A DNA stretch of 64,000 bases from Daphnia carinata (Eukaryota > Arthropoda > Branchiopoda > Diplostraca > Daphniidae): assembly GCF_022539665.2 (NCBI RefSeq), contig NC_081331.1, positions 558,001 through 622,000 on the forward strand, read 5' to 3'. The first letter of the stretch is position 1. Every line of letters begins with the position of its first letter. Shown piece after piece: positions 25,480 through 40,382 of the stretch. A program made the position numbers and the translations under genes. The notes under the pieces are model-generated. The model was not told the origin of the DNA and ran no database searches. It saw only the letters and a list, made by a program, of their open reading frames with translations.

Positions 25480-28400
25480 TCACAAACAGCAGTCGACTTC
25501 AAAATGTTCTGTACACTCCGGAATGACTGATGTGGAACAAACGGAACGGTTGTTGACACTACGGGTGCGCATTAAAAGGAGCGGACTGCTACCACCTAAT
25601 GCGCCATTACTTCCCCTGGCCAGTCGTGAAGTTAGACCACGCATACGGGACGATCCGCTGGCTTCCGTCCGTTCCTGCGATGCGTTCAAGCTCGTTCCAG
25701 CGCCCATACCGACCGAGAGATCGTTTAAATTGTACTGGCTGTTGAATTGGCGACAGTGTCGACATGAGCGTCGTTGACCACCGGGCGATCGGTCGCCATA
25801 TATCGTGACATCTTGGCCAGTGCGTGCCATTGATGAAAAGGCGGCGGACGGGCGGCAGAAACAACGGCGCTGGATGCAGCAGGCGCTGTTGGCACACATG
25901 CAGCAGCAACAGTGTAGCCGGCGCCACATGGACCGTCTGAAGTTCTTCGACATGAGCGAGTAGATGAACGGATTCAAACACGAATGGACGTATGGCAGCA
26001 AATTAATGGCGATGCGCAAGATGTAGATCCCCTGTGAGAACGACTCCAGTCCCACCTTGATGGATATCTCCATGCAGAGGCGCGATCCCCAGCAGATGAG
26101 AAACAGCACAATGACGAGGATCAGCATCTTGATCACCTGCACTTTGAAAAGCGACAAACAATAGAATTTCAATGGATTTGTTAGACCTTTGTTGGTGTTT
26201 GATACAGATGTACAAGGATCTTAGTGTACGAGAGTAAATTGAAATGACATTTGCGCAATAAAAGCAAGGCAAATGTTAATTGGATGTTGTTGATGGATGA
26301 ATGAGCTCTTGCGTGTTAATACTAAAATATTACTGGGTAGAAACATAATGCTAGCCTCTTGTGGTACAGGCTTTTTTTCCTCCTTCTTCTGAAGTGCTTT
26401 CAAGACAAAGGCTGCGAACCATTAAGCGACTTTGCTCCCTCCACATAATGGAATGGGACATTTCGAGTGCGGACAGAGTGGTTCACGAAAAGAGATATAA
26501 AACTCCACTAATAAGGCCGGTAGGGAAATGAAGAATAAAAAGATCTATGTATACATAAACATGTCAATGCATTTCGAAGCTCAAGATAATCTAAAACACT
26601 CAACCTTACACGGAGATTTGGAAAAAGTTGGAAATGAAGAACTTGAAGAGGAGTTTGAAACTGTTTACACATAAGATAATGTTTGCTGACAGCTAACAAT
26701 TCTAATCACTTTTACAGAAAGTCTTTGTACTCGTCGGACAATTGCCTAGTCAACTGTTCCTCTCTCGACAATGTGCTATTAATGCATTCATCCGAACTAT
26801 CCCATCTGTTTACGTATAACAAATTTTATTGCCACTAGTTTGATGTCGTTTGAAGCGAATTTCTGTGTCTGTCAAGCAAAATGACGTTGTGCGTTCTGTA
26901 TGGCAATGTTTGCACTTGTTATAATTGCGTTAGCAACCCGTAGCCCTAAACGACCTCATACAAAGACAGTGCAAGCTCAGTGCAGGCACTATTGCCGCTG
27001 CATACGATTAACGAACATTTACGCAAGCTTTACTGAAGCAGAAAACGTCCTAAAATACTCACTCGTGTTTTTTAAGGCTTTATTTTGTTCAAGGATTTAG
27101 ATGAAGACGCGTTCTTTGGCGTATCGTAGCAACTCATATGAATTAAAGTACAAATATCTATGCCAAAATAGACTAGACCATTAGTATAGTTGCGGGAGCA
27201 CTAAACCAAACATTATAAAAGGTGGTTTCTCACTTGGATTGTTACAATTTGGTTTGAAATTTTTGTTTTAAGCTCTCGTGGGTCTAAAAATAGATTGCCA
27301 CGTATAGTTGATTGCATAATCTTCTATTGATAACGAAGTCCGCAAAGGAAATAGGCATGGGATTCATTCCGATGGTAAGATTCCCATTAGCAACGATGAA
27401 AAGAACGAGCCGAAAATCTCTACATTGTTTAACACAGGCTGTTCTCATATTGATGGTGGTAGCCTTCGATCGATTTATGCGGAATGGGAATCACTGCCGT
27501 AAGGTCTGCCCGACCGGAAACGCCTAATGATCGAAGCCGCCTACATCCTTTTTTCCCAATCGAATCCTACCAACAGTCATATATTTCCTTTTCTTTGAAA
27601 AAAAAAGACAGAAACTCCTCATAAGCGCACCGTTTAGTTCAATTTCCTAGCTGTTTCTCTCAGAGACAAAAAGAAATATACTTCAAAAGGAAAACTAACA
27701 AAATTTTCAACACACGGTCGTCGTGTTATAGATTGTAACCATCTAACAAAAGAAACAAGGCTATTGAAATGTTGGGACAAAATAAATAATGGCTCTGTAT
27801 CGTATAGGAACAAGAAATGACGTCACCTGTTTCCTGGCATTGCGTGCATCCTCGGCACGTGCCTGATGAACTCCAATCTTCCTGATAGTTGGCCGAGTCC
27901 TTAGCGTTTCCTATCACGATACAACAAAAGCGTTTAAAAGAATGCATCGCATTGTCAAGGAAAGCCAATATTATTATCTTTTTTGTTAAAGAATAATTTT
28001 CTTTTATACATACCCGCAAAGGATTTCTAGCAAGCAATAATTGAGCTTGATGATGTGGGCTGGTCTCCGGAGAGGATTGATTGGGTGAGTGATGGCCGTT
28101 ATTAGCAGTGCCCGTAAAGGTGTTGCAACAAGACGATGCCTGGTTGCTGGCCGAGCACGGCCCGTGACAGGGTAGGAGGCAAGCTTCGTGGCCGCGAACT
28201 AACAGTGGAGTTGAGGTGCTAGGAACAGGCGTCGAAGTCCCGGTGATAAGTGTTGTTCCAGTGGCCGTCGCAGCAACCGCTCTGGGCACGGACGACGACG
28301 CAGTATCACTCGATTTCTTATTGTAAGGCCATCGGGTGTTGGTCCCTCCTCGCCATCGCCTCTCTTGTTGCCGTGGCCGTCTCTCGTGGCTAAACAAAAC

Positions 28401-31400
28401 AACACCCAAAGATAAAACAATAAATCATGATTTTTTATTAGGCAGAAATTTGAAGAATGAAGATTCAGTGTCCTATAGGACGTAACATTCAACCTGTTAC
28501 GAGAAATTTTCGCTCGAAAGACCACTCCTAAGCAATAGCAATCCAATAACAACACGAAACGGAATCAACACCCACAGCCGTGTACACACAAAAACAATTG
28601 TAATATTCCTTTTCTTTCTACCTTGCCGAGCTGATCGATGTGATATAAAGAACGCGACTGTCACACAAAGAAATGCAGGCAGTCGTGCCCATGGCAGCCA
28701 ACCACAATTTTGATACCATTTTTCTTTAACTTGATGATTTTCTTGTTTATTACTTTTTTCTATGGAATAACGAATTTTTCTTGTGGTTTCCGAAGATTGG
28801 ATAGTTTTTTTTTCAATCTGAACTGGCGATTGAATTTTCCTTTTGATGTGTAGTTCTTGTTGACAAGGAACAGTCAAGGAGTTGGAGGTCTTGACCTTAA
28901 GAACAGGGATTTATTCCTAGCACGTCATGTCGTCGGCCTACGTCTTACTCAGAAAAAGGGCAATACAATCAGTGGTTGCGTTATGCAAATAGAATTGTTC
29001 GGTATATTGCACCACGTCAAAATAGGTAGCTGACAAATTGACGTCAATAGATTCACCAAGTCGCTTATAACGTCATATCAACAAGAAGTAATAAAAAGAA
29101 TATCAAACAGGAACGCCAATATCCCGAAGAAAGGGAGCAAAAAGATTCCAGGACAGTGTCCGTGTAGCCAAGTTTGGTGAGCGTCTATCTGCAAAAAAAT
29201 CTATATATCTAAAAAATCTATATATCTAAATATCTAGCGCCGGCAGATCAGTCTTTTGCCGTGAATTGCTTTTGATATAGACTTTACAGCCTTGACTTAT
29301 TACATCCCTTGTTTTCTTCGCTCCTCTCAAATTGGTTCAGTCTAATGGAGACAAGGCACCAGTGACGTCGGTGGAATGGTTGTGACGCGAATTGAATTTC
29401 GCACAACGACTAGGCAGTAATGGATCTCAAGAGTCTCGTAAATCTCTCTCTCGCACGACTAACAGAGTGTTATAACTCGTTGGCTCTCTTATGCAAATGC
29501 ATTCTCTCTATTGTTTGTATCGAAGTTTGCCATAGGCAATGAAGATGCCTGATTTTTAGCGTCGTATAAAGTCTGAAGAAAGTTGAATAGGTTCCGTTTA
29601 AAGGAAACAAAAAAAGTATTGACCTTTCAAGTTGCACGATACAAACTGCAAAAAAAATTTACTTTGAGTAAGTCTAGTGAAGCACGCAGCGATCCGGGAT
29701 AAAATTCATTTCAATACATGCAACAAACGAAGGCGGAAGTAATCACGAGCCCTTGGTGTTAACTACAGTATATACCTATCATCTTCTGTTGGTGGGAAGA
29801 AGTCCTAGAAGAATAGACAAACTCTTGAAAATTCAACTTCGGAAATTTAATTTGGCTTAAAAAAAAAACTTTTGTCACTAAACTAGAGGAAGAAAGGATT
29901 TAAGAACCTAGACGTCAACGCTTAGCATATAACGACGTAACGTGTTCTTCCAAGACAGAGATCGATATTTCCCCGTATTATGCGGCCTTTTTGTCAGGTA
30001 CTTCATCGGGTTCTTGGATTTATCGTAAGCACAAGTTACTAGCTTGTTGCGTGTGTAGCATTAGAATGCATGCCGAACAGAATAGGTTTAAACCCTTTGC
30101 TACTGCGGAAAAATAGGCGGCTCAGACGGATGTCTCTTCGTTTGCCATAAGCTCATTTTTTACCTATAACGTGTAAGCCTTGGGTGTTTTAACGGGTTGA
30201 TAAGCTAATGGTACTACAGCACATTTGTCTTACAATTCCACAATGGGCCTACTAATTCATTCAACCGAATTCCGGGCATCCGGCTAATAGTCGATGAAGG
30301 ATCTAACGAGAGTGCACGCCTTTAAAAATGCAGTAAAAAACAATCGGCGATCGTTGTGGACACATATAACGTGCATGAACTGCAGTAGCTAAACTTCCTG
30401 TCTAGACCGTATGGTTTAAAAACGATTCCGGGTACACTCGTATACATAATGCAATCATTTACATTTAAAGGCTTCTCTTATTTCATTCTTTTGTGGGTCT
30501 ATTGCTCCCAGCGGCAAGGAATGCTGAAACAACTTTATGTCAGACAGTCTGCACAATCGGACACGCAAACTGAAGTAGTTGTTTTTATGTTTCCCATGTG
30601 ACTGCTATACAATAGCGATCGTATGATTGCTAAATTTTGGTTTCGACAAACACAGTCGAGGCAAAAACAATAAAGAATAGCAAATGTAGTAGTGCGTTGT
30701 CAGCAAATATGGGCAAGCGGCCACAAGCAGTCGGTGTAGTTGGATCTGTGCCATGACACGGGACCAGATCGCTCTACTCTGCCCTGGTCCAGACCGAGCT
30801 GTTGGGTTCTTATACGAAACCTAACTCCGTCGTAATAATAAAAGATTCGGCTTTTTGTTAGGTTCATCATTTTTCATGCTCTTCGTCGTTTGATGTGCCT
30901 TCTTTCATGCATGAAAAAATCGTAGTAAACCCTACAATTGTCTGAAAGCAATTTAAATAAAGCTTCTATTTATTGACTGATACTATCCAACGTTCACCTC
31001 TTTCATCTTTTCTACTACGCCTTTGTAGAGCTGCTAGCACATCCTCAAGGGTGGACGAGGATTGAAAAATCAAAACATTCCCATTGCATCCGTGTTGATT
31101 TGATTCATATCTTTTCGGCTCACCGTTCTCATTTTACGGCGATATTATCGGCAGTTTCAATATTTTCAATATTTGCTGTTTTGTCAATAACTTTCTATTT
31201 ATTCCATCCTACTGCAACGGCAGTAACGAACGAGTACTTTTTCGAGTTTCGCATTTTATCCAGTCACGAACAACGTGTGTACTGTGTAACGAGATTTCAT
31301 CCCTCTGTGGCTTGTTGTGGCGTGCAATCACGGAAAACAAATCAACGGGCAATCGGACAGTCCGAATTGCAATCTAGTGCAATTCTCTCTGAAGATAATG

Positions 31401-34400
31401 CACCGAAGAAGGGACGATCTTTGAGTCTTGTTTTTATTCCCTTGGTTCTTTGTCATGCTGCAAGTTTGACGGTTAATACTTTCACGTTCAACACAGAAAT
31501 CATTCGTAAACGAGAATGGAGTCGCTATTGTATTAGGATACGATTTACATTAGACTTGGTTCGATGCACTCGGTAATCAAAAAAGTGGAATAGCTTTCTG
31601 CCTGTCAATGCATTCTTCCGTACCATTCTATCTTTAAAAACAACAACAGTAGATCAATAGAATCCAACAATAACTTTCAGATAACCTAACAACATTTTTA
31701 ATGGACAAGAAATCAAAAGTGCAATGGGTACGGCGTGAAGAAACGACCATCCCACGCTCAGTAATGGCGTCCGAACCTGTGCTATACGGAATGCGGTTGT
31801 AAGTAGCGGTATATAAGACGGTGTAGTTAGCTTCCAACTGAGCGGATTTTATTTTACATGAATTTCAAGCAGCTCTAAGCAATATCAGTTTATTAAGCTC
31901 CTTATTCTGTAAGCTGTCTTTTGGGATGTGATATGACAATTTCGTTGACCTACATTTCTATGCGTATCGAGCAAAGACGACGAGCTCGGACCATTGTCCA
32001 TAAAAGGAAGCAATATTCAAACAAAGTTGCAATCGTTTCCGAAGGAAAATGAAGAGAATGAAACAGGTAAGGGACCTATCCATCCGTGACACTATTCGTT
32101 CTACACCCACGCAGGGTGGTGTTGAAACCTTCAATTATAACAAGTTTTTTACACGCCTTGCTTTAATTAGTTGATACGTTTTGAATTTGGAACATTGAGG
32201 AGCGAAACAAGTTGAGCGCTTACGCAGGCTCGGTTCGAGTTGTTCCGTCCGACTGAACGTCAAACGTGGGCGTCCAATGCATGCACATTGTAAAGTGTGC
32301 ATATCCTTGTCAATTGTCATCCTCTCTACACAGTTTCACGCACCGGCACATGTGTTCCAGTTCCCACTCGGCTTTTCTGTACTGTAAGCTGCGTGCTAGA
32401 CATGAGAGAATCCTTCGTCAATCGTCATCTATTACCTCCACTGTCATTTTCGCACGCTCTCGGGCTTTAACAAAGGTATTTGATTGGATCCTATCGATCG
32501 CTGCAATCGCCAATATTCGTGTCAGCATCGGGATTCACGCTCTTCAACATGAATCGGATTCCTCTCCCTTTTTCTTTTAATAGTCGGCACAGTTACATCA
32601 GCACTATTTCAAAATCTCAGATGGCGTCGGTTGATGACTCTGAAATAAGAATCTCTCAACCTGTACGTGCACTCACGTTTTACGTGCCATTAGGTTGCGA
32701 AAGTTCTGCTAGTGAACTTTATTGAGATGGATGAAAATGGGAAGTGCTCAGCGTTGCTAGTTATTCGTTTAATGGTCTAGACATCAAAATCATAAAAAAG
32801 AAAAGCTCTTTTCAGTGAAAATATTTTGTCTAGGCAAACTCGTTTGCCGTGAAAAAAACGCAATTGTTTGATCACATCGTTACAAAGTTGCGACGCGTCT
32901 AATCTTCTTTTGTTACGTGGCTTCACGTAATAGCAAGAAGAGTAAGGCCAGAGGGTACAGGGCATGTGAAGCCACTTGTTTTGGCCGATCAAAATTGTAA
33001 AGCGCGAGCTCACAGAATTAATCAAAATAATAACTTCTTTTTCTGAACATTTGATAAGCCCCTATGGTCACGTGGTCTATTGAATTAAGTAAACGTAACA
33101 GCGAAAGGCAATGCTCGGGGGGGAGTAAACGCTAGAGCAATCGAAAAAAGGATGAGTGTTTGTGATGCCTACTTGGTGCTGGTGTTGGTGAGGACTCTCA
33201 TGTTGCGAGTGGAAAGCCACAGTTCTCTGATGACATAAGTGTAGCAGATGATCATGACCAGGCCTGGTGCTAACAGGAGGATAACAGCCTGATAGATTGC
33301 GAAAATCAAGCCGACTCCTCCGTCTGTTTCCACGCAATAGTTGACGGTTACGGATTCCTCTCCGTCCGTGAATGTCAACGGGTTTGTTCCCTGTGCACCA
33401 AATAAACAACATCAATAGCCATCGTAACTACGTCAACAGTTCATTATCATCATTGATTTTGCTAATGGTGCAAGAGCGCAACACAGCGTGAACGTAATGT
33501 CACAGTTATTGCGTTATAGGTGCCAAGACATCAAGCAAAAAAGCGTACATTTTCTTTTTTCTTGATCAGCAGAAAATTAATCGAATTAGATGTAGCGCAA
33601 ACATAACAGAAATTCTACCAATCTAGCTAATAGCGCTAGAGAAAGTACAGACTTAAATAATTCCAACAAATCAAACAACTTTGTTGGTGGTTAGCCCTTT
33701 GTTTCGTATTCAGAGTAGGGCGTTTTTTTGCGTGCTGTGCGTAATCAATACATCATCAGTGGGACAGACGAGTCATTTATTTACGTGCAACGCAGTTGAC
33801 GCGGTCAACGTGAGTCGATAGGTGAGACTGTAACTTGGTGACTAGGTAATCGACTAAAGTATATGACGTACCTTGGTGAAAAGTACGGGCGCAGTCAACA
33901 ACAGAGAAACTATCCAAACGACCAAAACTGCTCGGCGACAATTGCTCATTGTGCACACGGATCGTGAGCGGATGGGAAACACAATCACTATAAACCTGCA
34001 CGAACATTTAAAAAGAAACACGAAGATATAGTCAAAACACGTGTATAAGACGAAGAGAAGAAAAAGGAAAACTAACAATCAAATATTGGCCCCCCCCTTC
34101 CCTTGGAAGTGAGCTTCCCACATAACTCTTGATTCACTTTTGAATTAGACAACTTTTATCTTTTGTTGACCGGCTTTCTTCACACATTCTTTTTCATTGT
34201 GTTTCGCCTTTAACCATGTGCTGGGAGCTGGCCATATATTGGTTGACTAAAACGTATGGATTACTTGGGGAAGCTAGTGTACCCAAAGCAGGAAAACGAC
34301 ATAGTGTTGTACATATACAAAAACAGGGCCATATAGCCGTCCAAGAGTAACGAGAACGGCATGCCAGGGTTTGCTTTCGTCTCTAACTAAACTTTTCATC

Positions 34401-37400
34401 AACTTGGATTATCCTATACTTTATTTCTCGGCCCGAGGCACGATAGGCCGACTGCGAAACAAAAAAGTTAATCGAACGTCGTGGCGTACGTCGGACGAGC
34501 CAACTTTATTATTCGGCAAGAAATGGATAGTTACGATATACCGATCGCGTGATACAGTCACAACTTTTACTCTTTCTCACCTTTTACCTGCGACCAGATT
34601 CATGCTTATTTAAAGTAGGTTTTCTAAAGGTTACTTATGATTTGCTGACAACAGTTCATGAGAAAAATAAATCGAAAATGATGGGAATGTTAGTAAACCG
34701 TATAAAATTGTTAAAAGTAGGCAACTAACTGCATCGAGTCAAGCCCCTCATGTTTAACCATTGAGATACATCCACACAGATTGCGCTGCATTTGTTTGTC
34801 GTCCAAAAGCATCAACGGATGCGAAATTGGAATCATGTTTGAATTCGGATACTTAACGTCGAAACCGAGTCACTTGACCAGAAAGCGAAAAGAGGGTATG
34901 CTTAATGCTTTGATTCTTTCGTTTTGTCTTTTACATGCAAGATCAAACCGGGCCCGGCGTCTTGACAACGAAATCGAACGGAAAACAAAGAAAGGAAAGC
35001 CTTACACACATAGAGAATAACAGCGGAAAAGCGATTGCATCAGGTCGGGAAGTCTGGCAAGGAATCGATTCCGCCTATAAGACGAGCTTCAATCGACTCC
35101 TTTAAAGACTAGAGACGAGAAACGAAACACAGACACACACACAAAAATTAAAAGGAATGAAAGTAGAACGCTATATGATAACCGTGCGGATCAATTCTTA
35201 CGTCAGTCGGAGGTCTTTTATTATCCTCCTTGCACCCACGCCTTATTATCTACTCGCGTGGACCTTGGTATTTTGGCTGCAAAAGAAAAATGGATAGCAA
35301 GAATAGAGATAGCAAAATATTTTGTGTACTGGTAAAAGACCGTTCATTCTGTCACACGAAGTTGCATGTGGTTTCCATTACCGGCTAAACTGAAGACGTT
35401 CCACGATTCGATTTGAAAGCCAAAATTTGAAAGAAGTTAAGCCAAACCACTATATTCAGATATAAAAGGGCGGATACTAAAGGATAGTCCATTTCACAGT
35501 TTGGCCAGGAAAACGAACTCCTTTTGGCTAAACGACCAAGGGTTCTATCAGTGAGCACAAAGCACCCACGCAATCGTTACTTTCCGCTTTTTTTTCTTTA
35601 AATTCGCCCACTTCCTTTATCTATAAGCTTCCGCTTGGCCGCTTGGCTTGCGCATTAATCGTCGCTGTCTTTCCGTGTTTCGCTTATGTGAAAACACAGT
35701 TGACTTCATGTTGGCTACGGATCCTTAGAGGGTATCTTAATTTCCTTTTACTTTTTTAGCCATGCTATCGTTAAATTAGCACTTCGATTACGATCGTAAT
35801 GAGCAAACGTGAGAGGTGCATTTGAGATGCTCAATATTTGATTCGGGCAAAAAGCGGAAAGACAAGACGAAGACATCACAAAGATAGAAACAATGGCAAG
35901 CACTTGCGTCTGGATGAAAGCTTAAACGGATGGCCCATAATTAATCATCGTCACGCTTGATGTGGTTGCGTGCCACACCCCGGTTGCTATTCCTCTTCCT
36001 TAACACTCGCCATTCTTTTCTCGCCTCTTCTAACGTAAGGTTTCCAATAAACCATCGGACGCATTTCAAATGTTCCTAATTGGTGATGAGCAAAAATGAC
36101 GTAAAACATGCTACTAAAGCTTCGTGTGAAAACACCCACAACGTCAATAAATGCGACGACTTTATTAACGCAATAGTTTCGATTTTTATTTGGGTTTTAA
36201 CACCAAAGTCTTTATGTGGTCACCGTTATTAGAAAACCCTATGGAAACAGCAAACTTTCGGTAAGCAAGTTTAATAATGGAGAACTAAAAATAAAGGTGA
36301 TAAGACGACATTTGAATAAATCACATCAATAGGAAATGAATGAGAAAGAGAAAAAGTTGTGCCATCTCATCTGTCGTATTTAATATTAAGTATTTTCCCT
36401 TCTCCCTTTTTTTCTCTAAACTTCCTCTACTACGTGCGACCGACTAATAGTAGGGCTATATACCCATTGTGTATACGGTGCTCATTTACACTAATGAAAT
36501 TCCAACGCCGTAATTTCTAACCAAGAGGAGGACTATCATTACGCATCATGTCGTTGCCTGTTTGGTGTAGTGTGCGATGCTAGGAGACAGGGGACCCATT
36601 GGTAGTGAATACGTCTTCCACAGTCAATGACTGATCCATTACTCTTATTCTCTCCACGATACACAAGATGGAGTATGTACATGATAGCTTTTTTAATGAC
36701 ATGAGCACCATGTCTTGGTAGAAATGAAGGCGCGATTGTTTGCTAATGACCACCATTACATGGCCTTCAGTTGCCCATAGGTCGATCGTGGAAGATTCAT
36801 TTTTCTCGTCGACGATATTCCTTTTTCACATCATGCTACTTGTCACATCTCCCATGGCACCATCACTGTCATTCCATCGTGTTTGACTGACTCCTCCTGA
36901 GGGACTTTATGTTATTATTACGCATCATGTTACGCACGACCAATGAGTTTGCTGCATCTATACATGTTGTTAAAGTTTGAAGATGACGAGAAACATCTTT
37001 GTCTTATTAAAACCAAGACGATGAGTAGTAAAGATTTTCAAAATCTTTTTCCCCTTTTTTTTCGTGCCTTTAAAATGGAAATGGAACTGGCAAATTAAGC
37101 AAGGCCTAACGAGCTAAGCCAGCAGGGTCTAGCTAATTTTGGCTTTTCTCTTTTCTCAAATGGTTACGAGTTTCTGACGGTTTAAAAGGTACAACGCATG
37201 ACTGCCACTAGGCAACTAAAAATATAAACTAACAAACAAGAGCAACAAAAACAAAACAAACTTAAAAATGTGGGGAAAGTCCCAACAACGACAAAGGAAC
37301 ACCTGAACGAAGTCCTGCACGTAACCACAAATGGTGATGGGCAAAAATTATTTGAATCGCTAAACAGCGTAGTAAGAAAAGCTATGCAAAATCATCGAAG

Positions 37401-38630
37401 CCTCTTCAATAAATGATTAAAGTAGTTCTGATAGTAATTATCTACTTAATAATACTCATTAATAGAAATGCGATACTAAAAATTGCGCATTTTTTGAATT
37501 TACGCCCAAATTAATCAACTTGTCTAATCCATATTTTGTTACACACGAGAGTAATTATGTTTCAGAGACAATGAGTGCAATTTTTGCAATCTGAAAATCG
37601 GGATTTCTAGTTCTTTTGTATGAAAACTAGTGCCTTTGTTTCGAAAAAATAAAAAATCTCGAATCTGCAGCTTATCATCTTCTTTGAAGAAGCTTCGTTA
37701 GCTCGCATTGTAGCAGTGCTCCGGAATCGCAATAGTCGGCTTACGCAGTAATCAGGTTTATCATATGGCAGGATAACTAGAAGGCTTACCTTTCCAACGA
37801 CACGGCCGTAAGATTGAGGACAGAGGCGACGGCTGAAAGAACTTCGGCATACTTGGCCGTTTTGCAGATGGTACCCGCCTCGTCCCACTGGATGACGAAG
37901 TACTGCAACGCCTCCAGCTGTATCGTCAAGGCCAGGAAAAGATCAAAACGTATCGCATCGACGGAAATAAATACAAAGATAGCTGAATATAAGGATGGTA
38001 GCAGGCATACACAATAAATGCAAATCTTATTCATACCGGGGCGCAGACCAGCACCAGGAGGAGGTCAGCGGCTGAAAGCGACACTAGGAAAAGAGTTGTG
38101 GCGTTGCGCGATTTACGGTCGCCGATCATGCCCTGAAAGATGACACACAACAGGAGAGAATGAATACATTTTATCTTTGTGCCCAGAGTCATTGTCAAGC
38201 TGCATATGTTTGACTCTGAAAAGACCTGAACTGTATGATCTCTACGAGTCGTATAATCCAGCCATTTGTTACGAAGTTATTTATTGCATACCATCATAGC
38301 CGTGACGTTCCCCAAAACACCAATGACGAAAATAACGGAGTAGCTGATGAGCATCGCCAAATTCTTGTCGATTTCCCATTGTTCCAGAATCTTTTTTGGG
38401 CTGGACATGCACACAATATCTCGGTAGATTTCAGTTTTGAATCCGGGACGCGCTGACGACGATAAGTTGAAGCCAATTCCTATGTTCCAGACGCTGCCTA
38501 TACCACTAGAGCCAGTACCGACACCGTTGAGAACGTCCAGCATGGGTGTCCATTCAGATGAGTCGTCTAATTCGGTCATATTCCACGTTTCTACCGGATA
38601 CAGGCGACCAGAAATATTTACGCAAGCCAT
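25480..38630 (-). CDS. Class A (rhodopsin-like) peptide-type GPCR, 673 aa
   Basis: Exons: 38630-38292, 38132-38037, 37917-37790, 33995-33872, 33390-33173, 28389-28014, 27910-27827, 26136-25480, all GT-AG and in phase. Residues 1-90 are extracellular with N-glycosylation sites (NIS, NMT, NLS). TM1 has GVLGN; TM2 LSAADLLLVL; TM3 begins near the bridging Cys in TICKTAKY and ends SLERF instead of DRY. The ECL2 Cys is in VNYCVE. TM5 is followed by a roughly 150-residue third loop rich in Ser, Thr, His and Pro, ending RNARKQVIKML. TM6 has FLICWGS and TM7 has CLNPFIYS. The tail begins with a Cys cluster (CCCCMC), probably palmitoylated, and is Ser/Arg-rich. The basic start of TM6 and the NPFIY motif fit neuropeptide receptors, but I cannot name the ligand. 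Introns of 3.8, 4.8 and 1.7 kb are long for this genome. Confidence 0.88.
28390..33172 (-). other. Large GPCR intron (4.8 kb)
   Basis: Separates TM5 from the third intracellular loop. It contains a short AT-rich tandem repeat at 29193-29236 and several chance reading frames, one 158 codons long starting with TTG. No nested gene is convincing. Confidence 0.5.
29193..29236. repeat. Short AT-rich tandem repeat
   Basis: Roughly two and a half copies of a 16-18 base unit built on AAAAAATCTATATATCT. Confidence 0.6.
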
Positions 38631-40382
38631 GATTCAATATCTTGGATGCTTATTGGAACGAGAAACTATTCACAACTTCAAAAAGATGCTTAAATGACGC
38701 AATTTAAATGCACTATCGAGCAAAGCTACTACGAAAGCACTCGTCTACACACGCGATTAACCATATAATAAAGCTCAATCTGCACTCAGCGGTCACTGTA
38801 TTTCGCTGTGCTGCGACAACATGATGGTCAGCAGGATAAAGCTGTACTAACAGATTGGCGATGAGTGAGACGATAAGGATACCCGTGGTATATAGTCGAC
38901 GTATACAATAGGCACGGCCTCATCGTGCTCGTCTACCTAACCTCGAACAGGACAAGTGCAGAATTTTATACAGTGCTTGATACCGTTGGGGGTTGGCCAA
39001 AAAAAGAAGCGCAAGCGCCATGCATTTCCCGATGTTTGAGGGTTATGGATATCGTTTTGGCATACACACTGCCTGTCGACCAGTGAGGTCCATAAATTCA
39101 CGCTCTCTTCGAAAACTCCAACTCAATTAGAACTACCGTTGATCACCAAATATTCCATTGCAAATGCCAGACAGCAGACTGGCGTAGCATTTCCCGTGCT
39201 TTGTTATTGGATAGTTGGATATAGTTCAACTATTCACACAGTTCTGCTCTAAAGGCACGTTTCACCCTTGGCACAGTCTTCGTAGCTCCAGATGATACCT
39301 CCCGTAGTCGATGGAGTAGAAGTCAATGGGTAACGCGAACCTTTCTTGCGAAAGACAAGTTGCGATGCATGTCCCAAGATCAATCAAGTCCTCTAACTAC
39401 AATTTAGACGTTAGGGAAACATTTGCCAATTTCGAACTTATGTCACGCTTGACATTGCAAGGTGCGCATTGATAGATGCAGCACTGCTGATTTAATGTTT
39501 CGATCGATCAGACAGGCAGATATTGGCAAGTCCAGCCCATTGGCGGAAAAACAATTTTAAAATTGGTTGAAAGGTCTACGATTCGTGCCTTTTTCATGCG
39601 CTTTACCATTTCAAAAACCATCAAGAATGACTAATCAAGTTTCGAAAACTGGCTCTTACCTCTTTACAGACATTACAGCTCGAGCTCGAATTGCGGTCAA
39701 ATTATTTGGACGTCTAGTGAAAGTAGTTATCTTTTGTTATAGATATTTTATTGCATCAAATTAAGCTTGCCTATCGACCCAATATCAACAGCTGTGTGGT
39801 TACAACGCTTAGTAGTAACAGCTCAGGGCAATCATTCGTATCCACTAATTTTACAATCCACATAGGGAAGGATGGGGACAAATGGTATATATGCCACTCT
39901 TGAACGGGGACAGCAGCTGATTAGTTTTCGAGAAAAGACTGATGTTGTAAGCCGAATCGGTAAGCAACGTTGATTAAACAACTCAACCTGTCATTCTTAT
40001 AACAAATAGCTAAGGCATTAATGTTGTTGGGACAGACAACCTATTGTAAAAGAATGATGGTTCGAATAAGTGACATGCTGTACTGGGACTCGCTTTTGCC
40101 CAAAACAAGGCGAAGATCAGGCGATGGGTCAACCATCGTTAACAAGTGTTCGTGTAAAAGGCAATTGATTCGGTAGATTTTTATGGACGCTTGACATCAA
40201 CGAAGGTTAAATTGTGGATGCTAGTCCTCACTCACAATCATAAATTTATATCTGATTAAATTATTTGAATCATAACAATTAGAAAATAAAAACATGAATC
40301 ACCCAGATAATAATTAAGAATATGAGGTCTGTGTATATGCATAAGACAAAAACAAGAATTTAAATGCTAAAGGTACCAATAT
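38631..40382. other. Spacer upstream of the GPCR gene
   Basis: About 1.75 kb holding the GPCR promoter and 5' leader and the LAMTOR5 3' end. No coding exon seen. Confidence 0.5.

Noticed and set aside
31100-31576. 158-codon reading frame with hydrophobic stretches inside the big GPCR intron
   Set aside because: It begins with TTG, has no splice signals or family motifs, and lies on the strand opposite the host gene in AT-rich DNA where such frames occur by chance.
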